Source of the DNA: Paraburkholderia sp. DHOC27
Lineage (GTDB): Bacteria > Pseudomonadota > Gammaproteobacteria > Burkholderiales > Burkholderiaceae
Direction: 5' to 3'
Length of the DNA stretch: 64,000 nucleotides
Assembly: GCF_003429005.1 (NCBI RefSeq)
Contig: NZ_QVQV01000011.1
Span: 124,184-188,183 of the forward strand
Both the position numbers and the translations under genes were made by a program. The notes under the pieces were generated by a model. It saw nothing but the letters and a program-made list of their open reading frames with translations. It was not told the origin of the DNA and did no database searches. Below, piece after piece: positions 53,082 to 61,667 of the stretch; the stretch's first letter is position 1; each line of letters opens with the position of its first letter.

Positions 53082-53132
53082 GGAGATGGCATTCTCCCTA
53101 ACTGCCGGGCGGTGCCGGCTGATGATGCCTGC
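53082..53132 (+). promoter_or_regulatory. Fluoride riboswitch 17
   Basis: GGAGATGGCATTCTCC, AACTGCCGGG, GCCGGCTGATGATGCCTGCT. The promoter is TTGCGT (53046-53051), 17 bases, TATCGT (53069-53074). GCCTGCT can pair with AGCAGGC (about 53170-53176), the ribosome-binding site of the leader ORF at 53183. Confidence 0.96.
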
Positions 53133-53182
53133 TAAATGACACGCATGTTCGCGGGTCGTGACTTTGCAAAGCAGGCGTCAAC

Positions 53183-53617
53183 ATGAAACAGTTCAAACCA
53201 TCAGATTTCCCGGGTCCCACCCCTGAGGTGCGCGGGCCGCCAAGGTCTACGGGCATCCTTGCGAACGCCTCAATCTTTGATACGTCACAGTTGCTTTGCC
53301 GAGGATGTCCTCGGCGAACGTACGCATTCTTTCGCGAAATTTTCTGTCTCTGTCTACCAGCACTTCGCCACGCAGTGGGCTTGGCGCCTGATTGCGTGGC
53401 AAGGGGAAGTGTCGTTACTGAATGCCGAAGGAGACCGGAAGAATATCCGGCGATCTCGCCGTTTCGTCAGGCACACGGAAACAGAGTAGATGCGAGATCG
53501 GTCACTGGTCTATCTCGTCGGAGAATTGCAAGGAGCATTTTTCGTCCTGTGCGGCATGCCCTGAAGTACCGACTGGATTCGCTATGGCCAGCAGAATCAG
53601 GAGGTGAACGACCATGA
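53183..53617 (+). CDS. Putative leader ORF after riboswitch 17, overlapping rppH-like gene
   Basis: A 144-residue frame starting MKQFKPSDFPGPTPEVRGPP. GCAGG of the pairing segment precedes ATG by seven bases. Its TGA stop overlaps the ATG of the Nudix gene (ATGA at 53614-53617), the classic arrangement for translational coupling. The protein itself is Arg-rich and resembles no family, so its translation rather than its product may matter. Confidence 0.45.
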   Translation: MKQFKPSDFPGPTPEVRGPPRSTGILANASIFDTSQLLCRGCPRRTYAFFREIFCLCLPALRHAVGLAPDCVARGSVVTECRRRPEEYPAISPFRQAHGNRVDARSVTGLSRRRIARSIFRPVRHALKYRLDSLWPAESGGERP

Positions 53618-54168
53618 TCGACCGTGATGGTTTCCGTCCCAACATCGGCATCGTTCTATTGAATTCCCGCAACGAGGTTTTCTGGGCACAAAGGGTGCGC
53701 GACCATGCGTGGCAGTTCCCGCAAGGCGGCATTGATTACGGCGAAAGTCCAGTGCAGGCGATGTACCGGGAGTTACATGAGGAAACCGGTCTGCTCCCAG
53801 AGCATGTCGAAGTGCTGGGAAGAACGCGGAACTGGCTGCGGTATGAGGTCCCCGATGAGCTCATACGACGCCGGGGGCGTGGGCCTGGGCGTTTTCGAGG
53901 ACAGAAACAGATCTGGTTTCTTCTCCGGCTGGTTGGCCACGATGGTGACATCTGTCTTGGTGCGACTGATCACGCTGAATTCGAAGCGTGGCGATGGAAG
54001 AACTATTGGGTGCCCGTCGACGCTATCATCGAGTTCAAGCGCGAGGTGTACCGATGCGCGCTTGCCGAATTGTCGCGCTTTTTGCGCCGCGCGAATGATA
54101 GCGCTGGCCGGTCGTCCACTCATAGCGGTTATGTTAGCGAGCAATCGCGTAGAAGTGGCATGAGCTAG
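53614..54168 (+). CDS. rppH: RNA pyrophosphohydrolase-like Nudix protein
   Basis: A 184-residue protein of the RppH type, which removes pyrophosphate from RNA 5' ends or cleaves diadenosine polyphosphates. The start MIDRDGFRPNIGIVLLNSRN and the Nudix box GGIDYGESPVQAMYRELHEE (near residue 37) with TGL next are typical, as is WFLLRLVG in the middle. The C-terminus is shorter and different from housekeeping RppH. AGGAGG lies eight bases before ATG. Riboswitch 17 controls the unit. Confidence 0.88.
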   Translation: MIDRDGFRPNIGIVLLNSRNEVFWAQRVRDHAWQFPQGGIDYGESPVQAMYRELHEETGLLPEHVEVLGRTRNWLRYEVPDELIRRRGRGPGRFRGQKQIWFLLRLVGHDGDICLGATDHAEFEAWRWKNYWVPVDAIIEFKREVYRCALAELSRFLRRANDSAGRSSTHSGYVSEQSRRSGMS

Positions 54169-54488
54169 ATGAGCGTCGCTGTTTCCGTGACCCCCGGGCG
54201 AGAATGAACATCGCTTCGGCACCGGTGCCGTCGCGGTGCCTGGAAGTGGCCCTGTCCATTCGACGTGGGGCGAAGTCTCGCTTGCTGCAGATGCTCCCCA
54301 GCACGGTCTGGATGTGGGCGGTCGTTGAACCATCCGCCACCGAGTCGTCTGCCATCGATTCGCCGGTCATCGTCTGCGCGCCCCGGTAGTGGCGAACTGC
54401 TCGTCATTCACACTTATGCGGGTAACGTGGATCCCGAGGCCAGGGGCGACCGGCGCGGTACAAGCCGACGGAGTTGCCGGGTCCGTCG
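54169..54488. other. Intergenic region, nothing seen
   Basis: About 320 bases between convergent Nudix and IHF-like genes. Small frames on both strands have no support. Confidence 0.4.
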
Positions 54489-54782
54489 TTATTGCGCACG
54501 CCCGATGCGGGCTCGGAGTGTCCTGCTCGAAAGGAAGGTGACCACCCTGCGGGCCTCGATCGGAACCGGCTTGCCCGTTCTGGGATTGCGCCCTGCACGA
54601 GGGCCTTTTTCGCGAAGACGGAATGCGCCGAAACTCGACAGACTGATGTTCTCGCCTCTTTCGAGTGTATTGCTTAGGATGTCAAAAAATGCATCTGTCA
54701 GCTCCTGCGCTTCCTGCCGGTTTATTCCGATCCGTGTACAAAGCGCAGCGGCAATGTCTGACCTCGTCACCGTTTCTCTCAT
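54489..54782 (-). CDS. IHF/HU-family DNA-binding protein
   Basis: A 97-residue protein like integration host factor alpha: TRSDIAAALCTRIGINRQEA at the N-terminus, LSSFGAFRLREKGPRAGRNP and the DNA-intercalating arm with NPRTGKPVPI, then RRVVTFLSSRTL. It should bend DNA. It differs from housekeeping IhfA at the N-terminus, so it is probably an accessory copy as often found on plasmids. No clear ribosome-binding site; 54872 is another possible start. Confidence 0.85.
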   Translation of the reverse strand: MRETVTRSDIAAALCTRIGINRQEAQELTDAFFDILSNTLERGENISLSSFGAFRLREKGPRAGRNPRTGKPVPIEARRVVTFLSSRTLRARIGRAQ

Positions 54783-55027
54783 GCAGCGTTGCGTCGCGCG
54801 CAGAGTGGATTCGCCTGCCGTCTCGGCGTAGGAGGATTCTTTAACAAAAGATTGCGACTGAGACACCTTCATGACATCTGGGACAGGCCAATTTCCGAAG
54901 GAACATTGTATCGGGCGCGCCGTCGATTTGCATCTGAACGTCCAGCGCTGGTTAAGCACGAGGCACCAACGTCTTAGCGGCCGTGATACCTACTGGGTTG
55001 GGCAATACGGCCGCTTCATTCAAAGCG

Positions 55028-56242
55028 TTATGTGCGATTTTGCAAAGGCGCCTGATGCCGGCCCACCCAGACGAATATCGGAACTGCCAACAACTGTGAA
55101 ACCATGCAGAACGTGATTGTCCAGGCAACCGAATGATCGTAAATGAAACCGATTGCGGCGCTGCCGATGAACCAGAAAATGCCGTATCCCGCTGTGAACA
55201 GACCAAACGCAGCGGCGCGGTGTTGTCCTGGCACCATCGGTGTCACTGCAGCCGGAATGATCGATTCATGCACACCCATGCCCATACCCCAGATCGCAAC
55301 GCCAGCCAGGGCGAGCCAGAAATTTCCGAGAAATGCTAGCGGTGCGAAAAGGGAGGCGAGCAGAGTCAGGACGATGAGCACCCGAAAGCCATACCGGTCG
55401 AAGAGGCGACCGAACAGCAACGACGACGTGCCACTCACTGCCATCGCGACGGAGTAGAAAACTGCGATCCATTGCGTCGACGCGGTGCCCGTGTGAGTGA
55501 AGTGGTAGGCCAGAAGCGGATAATCGGTGAAGCCCACGGCCACGAGGCAGGCACCCGAAAGATAGACCCAGAATTTGCCGGGGAAGCGCGTCTGACCGGT
55601 GCCTGACGCCTGATTCTCGTCCAGGTCCTGGGGGCGGGGATACAGCAAGCGCGCAATTAGCACGAAAATGAGATTAAGTACCGCCGGGACCAGCAGCACG
55701 GTGAACGCGAGCTGGTAGCTACCGTGGTATGAAAGGACCGCCGCCATTAGTAGCGGTCCGAACATGGCGCCGAACTGGTCGCATGCCTCATGGATTCCGA
55801 ATGTCCATCCATAACCGCCGATGTGTTTCGCCGCATGGGATAGCATGACGTCGCGAGGCGGGTTGCGGATGGCACGTCCGATCCTCTCCAGGATGATGAA
55901 GAACGCAGCGCTGTGCCAGGTATGTGTGAGCGAAAGCGCCGGCACTGCTGACATCTGCACTAGATATCCTATAATCGCGGTGGGCCAGAAGCGCCCCGTG
56001 GCATCAGCGAAGCGCCCGGAAAAGTAGCGCAGTCCGTATCCCGCCAGCTCACCAAAGCCGGTGACGACGCCCACCACAAATGCGCTCGCCTGCATCGAAG
56101 CAAGGAAAGGACCGAGAATGCTGCGCGAGCCTTCGTGTGTGAGATCAGCGAAAAAACTCAATACACCGATCAGCAGCACAAAACGCATTGCGACACGACT
56201 GGCGGGGGTGCCCTCTTTTGAGGAGTCCTTCAGAATGGTCAT
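55028..56242 (-). CDS. MFS transporter (1)
   Basis: A 404-residue protein with twelve helices. LSFFADLTHEGSRSILGPFL near the start and GRAIRNPPRDVMLSHAAKHI (near residue 120) mark an MFS subgroup often found beside ChrB-like regulators. Substrate unknown. It follows the ChrB-like gene by 94 bases in the minus-strand cluster starting at 59144. No fluoride aptamer in front. Confidence 0.83.
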   Translation of the reverse strand: MTILKDSSKEGTPASRVAMRFVLLIGVLSFFADLTHEGSRSILGPFLASMQASAFVVGVVTGFGELAGYGLRYFSGRFADATGRFWPTAIIGYLVQMSAVPALSLTHTWHSAAFFIILERIGRAIRNPPRDVMLSHAAKHIGGYGWTFGIHEACDQFGAMFGPLLMAAVLSYHGSYQLAFTVLLVPAVLNLIFVLIARLLYPRPQDLDENQASGTGQTRFPGKFWVYLSGACLVAVGFTDYPLLAYHFTHTGTASTQWIAVFYSVAMAVSGTSSLLFGRLFDRYGFRVLIVLTLLASLFAPLAFLGNFWLALAGVAIWGMGMGVHESIIPAAVTPMVPGQHRAAAFGLFTAGYGIFWFIGSAAIGFIYDHSVAWTITFCMVSQLLAVPIFVWVGRHQAPLQNRT

Positions 56243-56336
56243 GAGCAGAGGATGTTTGGGGTTTATACGCTCTTACCGTTGACGCCTGAAAACAAAACGC
56301 GAGCCAGGCATTGCCTGGAAGCCCGGCCGGCGCCGG

Positions 56337-56882
56337 TCAGCGATTTTCATCATGGGACTCAAAAACACGCTGCGCATACGCCTCAAGCAGCGCCTCGCAC
56401 TCCTGCAGGCGTTTATGTGCCTCGGCCGCGAGCGGCGCGCCGTAGAAATCCAGCTTGCCGATTTTCTCAAGCCAGAGCTGGAGCTTTTTCAGGTCGACGT
56501 CGTTCTCTTCCAGTTCCGCGTAAGTGAAGTGGTTAGCGGCCGTCTCCTTGGCGATTTCTCCCTCGAAGTCTTTGCATTTGTCGAGAAATTCGACGTACTG
56601 CTCATCCCGATCCGCTTTGAAACGTCCAAGCACCTTCTCCTCCTGGGCACGGTCGAGCGCTACCGTTTCAAGGAGCAGGGAGTCGCCGCTCATCTCCGCA
56701 ATCTCGTTCTCGATGATTTTCAGGCGCCGGACATGATCATCGGTCCGGGGCAGCAGACAGACCCCGTTCTGGAGGTAAACAGCGCCCATCCCCTTGAGCC
56801 TGCGCCAGAGGGCGATACGTTTCTTTGCGGGCTCCGCGGGAACCTTGTAGGTGAGTAGGAGCCAGTTCTGGGTTGATTTCAT
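56337..56882 (-). CDS. ChrB N-terminal domain protein
   Basis: A 181-residue protein with the ChrB N-terminal fold: NWLLLTYKVPAEPAKKRIAL, LWRRLKGMGAVYLQNGVCLL near 26 and a helical, acidic C-terminal half. ChrB regulates chromate resistance in some operons; chrA itself is absent here. It sits between two MFS transporters, so it may regulate or support one of them. The start at 56882 gives the family start; the frame runs to 56945. Confidence 0.78.
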   Translation of the reverse strand: MKSTQNWLLLTYKVPAEPAKKRIALWRRLKGMGAVYLQNGVCLLPRTDDHVRRLKIIENEIAEMSGDSLLLETVALDRAQEEKVLGRFKADRDEQYVEFLDKCKDFEGEIAKETAANHFTYAELEENDVDLKKLQLWLEKIGKLDFYGAPLAAEAHKRLQECEALLEAYAQRVFESHDENR

Positions 56883-56984
56883 TGGGCTGATTATAGTGTA
56901 GCGGCCGTAACATGTATAAAGAAACGGAACGGCAGTCTTGGGCAAGACATATAGCAGACTCTCCCTCCGCTTTTGCGTTTGGCT

Positions 56985-58247
56985 TTACGCCTTCTTTCCG
57001 GAACAGGCAAGCGCGAGTGTTCCCGCTGCCATTAACACGCCCGCCGCAGCGAAGCCGAGCATCGGTGAAAGCGCGGTCCAGACCGTACCGACCATTGCGC
57101 TGGAAACGAATCTGGCGATGCCGTTGACCGTGCCAAGTGCGCCGTAACTGACGGCAAGCGTATCGGATCGAACCATTTCTGCCGTAACTGTCGACTCGAG
57201 CGCTTCCTGAATGGCGACATACAGGCCCGCGACGAAAAAGATACAAGCGAGGAGCGGCACGCTGTCCACGTGCACCCAGAACGCGACTGCGGTCAGCGCT
57301 GCAGTGAGTGCGCCCAGCACATACCCGGCGATCAATACCGGAAGGTGTCCAAGCCGGTCTGCCACGGCGCCTGCGGGATAGGAAACGGCGACCTGAACGA
57401 CATTGCGCCATACGTACAGCAGACCCGCCACCTGCGCCGCCTCGACGGTGCCCAGTCTGGGCGCGAGCAGCGTCGTGGCAGCAAGGATCAGCAGGCTGTG
57501 AGAGAAGTCGCCGATTCCAAAAATGCCGACCGCGGCAAGATAGCGTCTGAACTGGGACGGCAAGGCGCGCAGTGACGTGAAGAATTTCAGCGCCGGGTTC
57601 GGTGAGTGCTCAGGATCCTTCACGAGCGTCAGAAAGGATACAACAGCGAGCGCCCCCGGGATCACGGACGCCCACAGGGCTAAGCGGAAGGGGCCGGCTG
57701 TGTCCAGCCACGGCAGGTGTCTCGCCCAGCCGAGCAAGGCCACGCCAAGTAATGGACCCAGCACGGCACCGACAGTGTCCGCCGCGCGATGAAATCCGAA
57801 CGCGCGACCGCGCGTCTCCGGCGAGACGGCCTGGATCACGATGGCGTCGCGCAGCGGGCCGCGCAGACCTTTGCCGAACCATGACACCGAGCGCCCGAGC
57901 AGCAATAAGGGCCATCCTGCCGCCAGCGCAATCAGTACCTGGCCAAGCGGTGTCAGGCTATAACCAATGAGGACCAGCATTTTGCGATGGCCCAACCTGT
58001 CGGCGAGGTAGCCCGAAATCATCTTCGTGAATGCTGCCACCGCATCGGCAATGCCTTCAATGATGCCGAGCATCGCGGCGGGAATGCCAAGGGCGGCAAG
58101 GAAGCCGGGCAGAATAACAGTGGTCGTTTCGTAGCAGAAGTCGCCCAGCGCGCTAGTTAGGCCTGCACCGGCGACCGTGCGGTTAAGCCAGCCTGACTGC
58201 GGGGTGCCGGGCGCAGCAGCGATCGTTGACTCGTCCTGTTGACTCAT
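56985..58247 (-). CDS. MFS transporter (2)
   Basis: A roughly 420-residue protein with twelve helices. ALGDFCYETTTVILPGFLAA near the start and GLRGPLRDAIVIQAVSPETR (near residue 115) relate it to the transporter at 55028 (GRAIRNPPRDVML), so both belong to one subgroup. Substrate unknown. GAAGAG directly before 58247 and the frame further up to 58334 leave the start uncertain. It follows the endonuclease/phosphatase gene closely. Confidence 0.82.
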   Translation of the reverse strand: MSQQDESTIAAAPGTPQSGWLNRTVAGAGLTSALGDFCYETTTVILPGFLAALGIPAAMLGIIEGIADAVAAFTKMISGYLADRLGHRKMLVLIGYSLTPLGQVLIALAAGWPLLLLGRSVSWFGKGLRGPLRDAIVIQAVSPETRGRAFGFHRAADTVGAVLGPLLGVALLGWARHLPWLDTAGPFRLALWASVIPGALAVVSFLTLVKDPEHSPNPALKFFTSLRALPSQFRRYLAAVGIFGIGDFSHSLLILAATTLLAPRLGTVEAAQVAGLLYVWRNVVQVAVSYPAGAVADRLGHLPVLIAGYVLGALTAALTAVAFWVHVDSVPLLACIFFVAGLYVAIQEALESTVTAEMVRSDTLAVSYGALGTVNGIARFVSSAMVGTVWTALSPMLGFAAAGVLMAAGTLALACSGKKA

Positions 58248-58337
58248 CTCTTCGTTCTCTTTTTTCGACTGCTCGCAGCTGATCCGCTGAGCCAGCGGCA
58301 TCAGATACGGCACGTGGTGATTGCGCCTGTTCATACG

Positions 58338-59144
58338 TTACAACTCGAAGGTCACAAGCACCGGATAGTGGTCGGAAGCCCTGTCAGCGATGTCATTGCG
58401 GATGACCCCATAACTGCGGGCCGCCTTGCTGAGAGCGGCGGATGCCAGCAGGTAATCGCAACGCATGGTCGCGAACTCGACGTTGCGGTAGGCCGCGGTT
58501 GGGACAGTCGGCGTGTTGTTCGGATCGAGGCGATGACCGAGGTCGACCCATCCCGCCGTCTCAAGGTGTGCGAGGACGCTCCGATCGATGCCCACAAGAT
58601 CATCAGCGAGGTAGCGCGCACGGTGATGGGGCGCGAGTTCAGCCCAGTCATGGGGCTCCGGATCGTGGGGCGATGCCGAGTTAAAGTCCCCAGTAAGAAG
58701 TGTGAGTCGGTCCGGTGCGGCCTGCACGGCGAGGTATGCGGCTTCGCGACGTCGGATCTGGCGGCCGTTGGGACACAGATGGGCGCTCATGAATGTTAAA
58801 GGCAATTCGATGCCGGGGGCGGCAACCTCGAGCGTGGCCAGCGTGTGGTGGAAGTGGTCTCCATCAGTCTCGAAGCTCAGCGGCTTGAGTGGCTCGCGGA
58901 TGAAGATGGCGACATTCTGTCCAGTCCGTGGTGCGACGGCGAGAAAGCCGCGCATACCGATTCGCTCTTCGAGCGAGTAGAGCCATGCGCCACCATGGGC
59001 ATCGAACCCCCGGGCCTCCTGCATCAGGAAGACATCGGGCCCGGCTTCATTGATCAGTCCGATTTGCGCCTCAGCGCGGCGGTCGTCGCGATCGTCGCGA
59101 CCTGCGAACAGGGTGTTGTAGGTGAGTACAGTCAATCTGGTCAT
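58338..59144 (-). CDS. Endonuclease/exonuclease/phosphatase family protein
   Basis: A 268-residue member of the EEP superfamily, magnesium-dependent phosphodiesterases. Visible are TVLTYNTLFAG (Asn, residue 9), DVFLMQEARGF (Glu, near 42), MSAHLCPNG (His, near 122), LLTGDFNSASP (Asp/Asn, near 153) and SDHYPVLV (Asp/His, near 257). All active-site residues are there. Substrate could be nucleic acid or phospholipid. It is first of a minus-strand cluster with two MFS genes and a ChrB-like gene. Confidence 0.87.
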   Translation of the reverse strand: MTRLTVLTYNTLFAGRDDRDDRRAEAQIGLINEAGPDVFLMQEARGFDAHGGAWLYSLEERIGMRGFLAVAPRTGQNVAIFIREPLKPLSFETDGDHFHHTLATLEVAAPGIELPLTFMSAHLCPNGRQIRRREAAYLAVQAAPDRLTLLTGDFNSASPHDPEPHDWAELAPHHRARYLADDLVGIDRSVLAHLETAGWVDLGHRLDPNNTPTVPTAAYRNVEFATMRCDYLLASAALSKAARSYGVIRNDIADRASDHYPVLVTFEL

Positions 59145-59822
59145 GACGTTCCTGACGTAGTTTCAGTTAGGGCAGCACTGTGATCGTCCCGGGATCGGCG
59201 ACAAACTTCCGGGTGCCAGCTTCCGGGAGCGCCACGCGTGATTTCGGCATCTCGCGGGAGGGGCCAGCAGAGATCGTTCGCCAGACTTACGAATTCAGAC
59301 TCCAGATTAGGCATCCTTATCGTCTCGGCGACAGTGGCTAGTCTTGCGAAACCGGGGCTGCAGAGATCAGCTTTACAGGTGCCTGAATCCCCGGAGCGCA
59401 CTACGGTGCGTATAGGGGGCAGATCCGGTGTCGGCGATTGGTTAGAACGATATTAATGTAACCACTGTTACATTGCAACAGAAACAGACACTCTGTCAGC
59501 CATTGACCGAATTACGCCTGAGACATGGCCCCTGCCGTCAGCCGACACACCAAGTTAAGCGTATGGTAGTTGCCTAGGGAAAACCGCTTTCGCGGCGACG
59601 GGACGTTTGTAGGATTGTCCGTCACAGGTGATCGCTGGGGGAATGCGCGGTGCGGTTTAGAAAGAAAACTGAATAAAGCCAATCCCGGCCCCGCTGTTCC
59701 GTGGGCAACGAACGACAGTTCGAGGAGCGCTAAATGAGTTTTGATTGCCGAGCTTTTGCGGGCGCCAGTATCGGTCTGACTACCGGCTCTACGCCTTCTG
59801 AATCCTGAGAACTGATCCAGCC
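59145..59822. other. Divergent intergenic region with palindrome
   Basis: About 680 bases between the EEP gene and the third MutS-like gene. It holds the palindrome at 59455 in an AT-richer patch. No fluoride aptamer was found, unlike for the other MutS-like operon. Confidence 0.45.
59455..59474. repeat. Perfect 8-base palindrome, operator candidate
   Basis: AATGTAAC, CACT, GTTACATT. A further GCAACAG follows. The size and symmetry suit a dimeric TetR- or MarR-type regulator. It lies about 310 bases before the EEP start and 350 before the MutS-like start. Confidence 0.4.
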
Positions 59823-61346
59823 ATGAAAGCACATCTGATGTACAGGGATCAGGATTTCCTGGTCGACGGGGATCTGCCATGGGGTTCCGACGGACTTATC
59901 GACGATCTCGAACTGAAGACGCTGTTTGCCGCAATGGCTCACGACGACGGCTTCCTGTTCGACGTTGTGCAAACGGCCGTGATGACAAGTCTGAGGGAGC
60001 CGCAGCAGATTACGTACCGGCAGGACGTGCTGCGCGATTGTGTGGCCAACCCGGACACAGTGCGTGAGTTGTACCGCGTCTCGATTGAAGCGATAGAAAC
60101 AAAGAAGAGGAGCCAGTTCGGTTTATTTGTCTACCCGGACGCGATGCTGATGACCGCACTAGACTTGATGCAGGCCTTTATGTCCGTGCTGTTGAAACTG
60201 CGCGATTTGGCGGATCTGTCCATCGGAAGGTTTCGCTCCGAAGGTTTCATCACATTCTTTACCATGATCCAGCGGGAACTCGCTGACGAATATTTGAAAA
60301 CTTTGCGGAGACATCTGACGGAACTGGAATTTCGCAAGGGCACATTGATCAGCGCCGCGCTTGGCCGGGGAAACAAGGGGACTTCATACATCCTGCGTAT
60401 GCCTGATCAAGCCGAAGGCAACGTACTCAAAAGATTTTTTGGACGCAAGCCGCCTTCGCTGACCTTCCATATCGCGGAGCGGGATGACGCGGGTGCCCGG
60501 GCGCTCTCGGTATTACGCGTCCGGGGCATCAACCTCGCAGCAGACGCCGTCGCTCAGTCTGTCGATCACGTACTGAGTTTTTTTCGTATGCTTCGGTCTG
60601 AACTGGCCTTCTATCTCGGTTGCCTCAATCTTATCAGCGACCTCGACGCCAAAAATCGGCCCGTGTGCTATCCGGTTCCCTCGCCAGTACAAGAGCGCCG
60701 GCATTCGTGTATGGGTCTTTATGACGTATGTCTGTCGCTGCGGATCCAGACCGTTGTTCCCAACGATGCGCACGCAGACGGAGCAGATCTGATTCTGGTG
60801 ACCGGCGCAAACGAAGGAGGTAAATCAACCTTCCTGCGTAGTATAGGTCTCGCCCAGATGATGATGCAGGCTGGAATGGTGGTTGGCGCGACGTCCTTCG
60901 GCGCGAACGTGTGTGATGGGCTGTTCACGCACTACAAGCGTGAGGAAGACGCGTCCATGACGAGCGGAAAATTCGACGAGGAACTACTGCGAATGGACGC
61001 GATCGCGAAGCATGTACGCCCAGACTCGGTCGTGCTCTTCAACGAGTCCTTTGCTGCGACCAACGAGCGCGAGGGTTCGGAGGTCGCGCGGCAGATAGTA
61101 CAGGCACTGGTGGAACGGCGCGTGAAGGTCTTTTTCGTGACGCATATGTATGAGTTTTCCCATGGTCTTTACGAAGCCATGAAAGATCAAGCTGTATTTC
61201 TTCGCGCGGATCGGCGCGAAGGCGGTAAGCGAACGTTCAAAGTATCTCCAGGGGAGCCGCTTCAGACCAGTTTCGGGGAAGACTTGTACACGCAAATTTT
61301 TCCTGACTACGGTCATATGGCGAAAGAAGCCGCATCTGACGGATGA
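59823..61346 (+). CDS. MutS-like ATPase without mismatch-recognition domain (third copy)
   Basis: A 507-residue paralogue of the protein at 24927 (starts MKAHLMYRDQDF versus MKTFLMHPDRDF). Walker A GANEGGKSTFLRS near residue 328, Walker B VVLFNESFAATNEREGSEVA near 403 and FFVTHMY follow. It lacks the mismatch-binding domain and has no partner like the B protein next to it. It is followed after 42 bases by the LysR-type stub at 61389. No fluoride aptamer lies upstream. Confidence 0.85.
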   Translation: MKAHLMYRDQDFLVDGDLPWGSDGLIDDLELKTLFAAMAHDDGFLFDVVQTAVMTSLREPQQITYRQDVLRDCVANPDTVRELYRVSIEAIETKKRSQFGLFVYPDAMLMTALDLMQAFMSVLLKLRDLADLSIGRFRSEGFITFFTMIQRELADEYLKTLRRHLTELEFRKGTLISAALGRGNKGTSYILRMPDQAEGNVLKRFFGRKPPSLTFHIAERDDAGARALSVLRVRGINLAADAVAQSVDHVLSFFRMLRSELAFYLGCLNLISDLDAKNRPVCYPVPSPVQERRHSCMGLYDVCLSLRIQTVVPNDAHADGADLILVTGANEGGKSTFLRSIGLAQMMMQAGMVVGATSFGANVCDGLFTHYKREEDASMTSGKFDEELLRMDAIAKHVRPDSVVLFNESFAATNEREGSEVARQIVQALVERRVKVFFVTHMYEFSHGLYEAMKDQAVFLRADRREGGKRTFKVSPGEPLQTSFGEDLYTQIFPDYGHMAKEAASDG

Positions 61347-61388
61347 CCCGTACTTTCAACGCGAAGAATTTCCGTCTAGCTGAAAAAG

Positions 61389-61667
61389 ATGCCGCCTATT
61401 GATTGGAGCCATCTCCGTTACATCCTTGCGGTTGCCCGTGGTGGCGGCTATGCGGGAGCCGGACGACGCCTGAACGTCGATCCGACCGTGGTGCGGAGAC
61501 GAATTCGCGCGATCGAATCCGCGCTGTGCTTCAAACTGTTCCAGCGTGCGTTGGACGGTCGGTTGCATCCAACGAAGGCTTGCGAAGAGGTGATCTCGCG
61601 GGCGGAAATTGTGGAGGCTCAAATTAGCTGTCTGAGCGCGACTGTGAAAGGCCTCGACGCGCAGTGA
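61389..61667 (+). CDS. LysR-type DNA-binding domain protein without effector domain (second)
   Basis: A 92-residue protein matching the stub at 11932 over its whole length (WSHLRYILAVARGGGYAGAG, LNVDPTVVRRRIRAIE, end VKGLDAQ). Only the winged helix-turn-helix is present. It is 42 bases behind the MutS-like gene and probably in its operon. Confidence 0.77.
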   Translation: MPPIDWSHLRYILAVARGGGYAGAGRRLNVDPTVVRRRIRAIESALCFKLFQRALDGRLHPTKACEEVISRAEIVEAQISCLSATVKGLDAQ

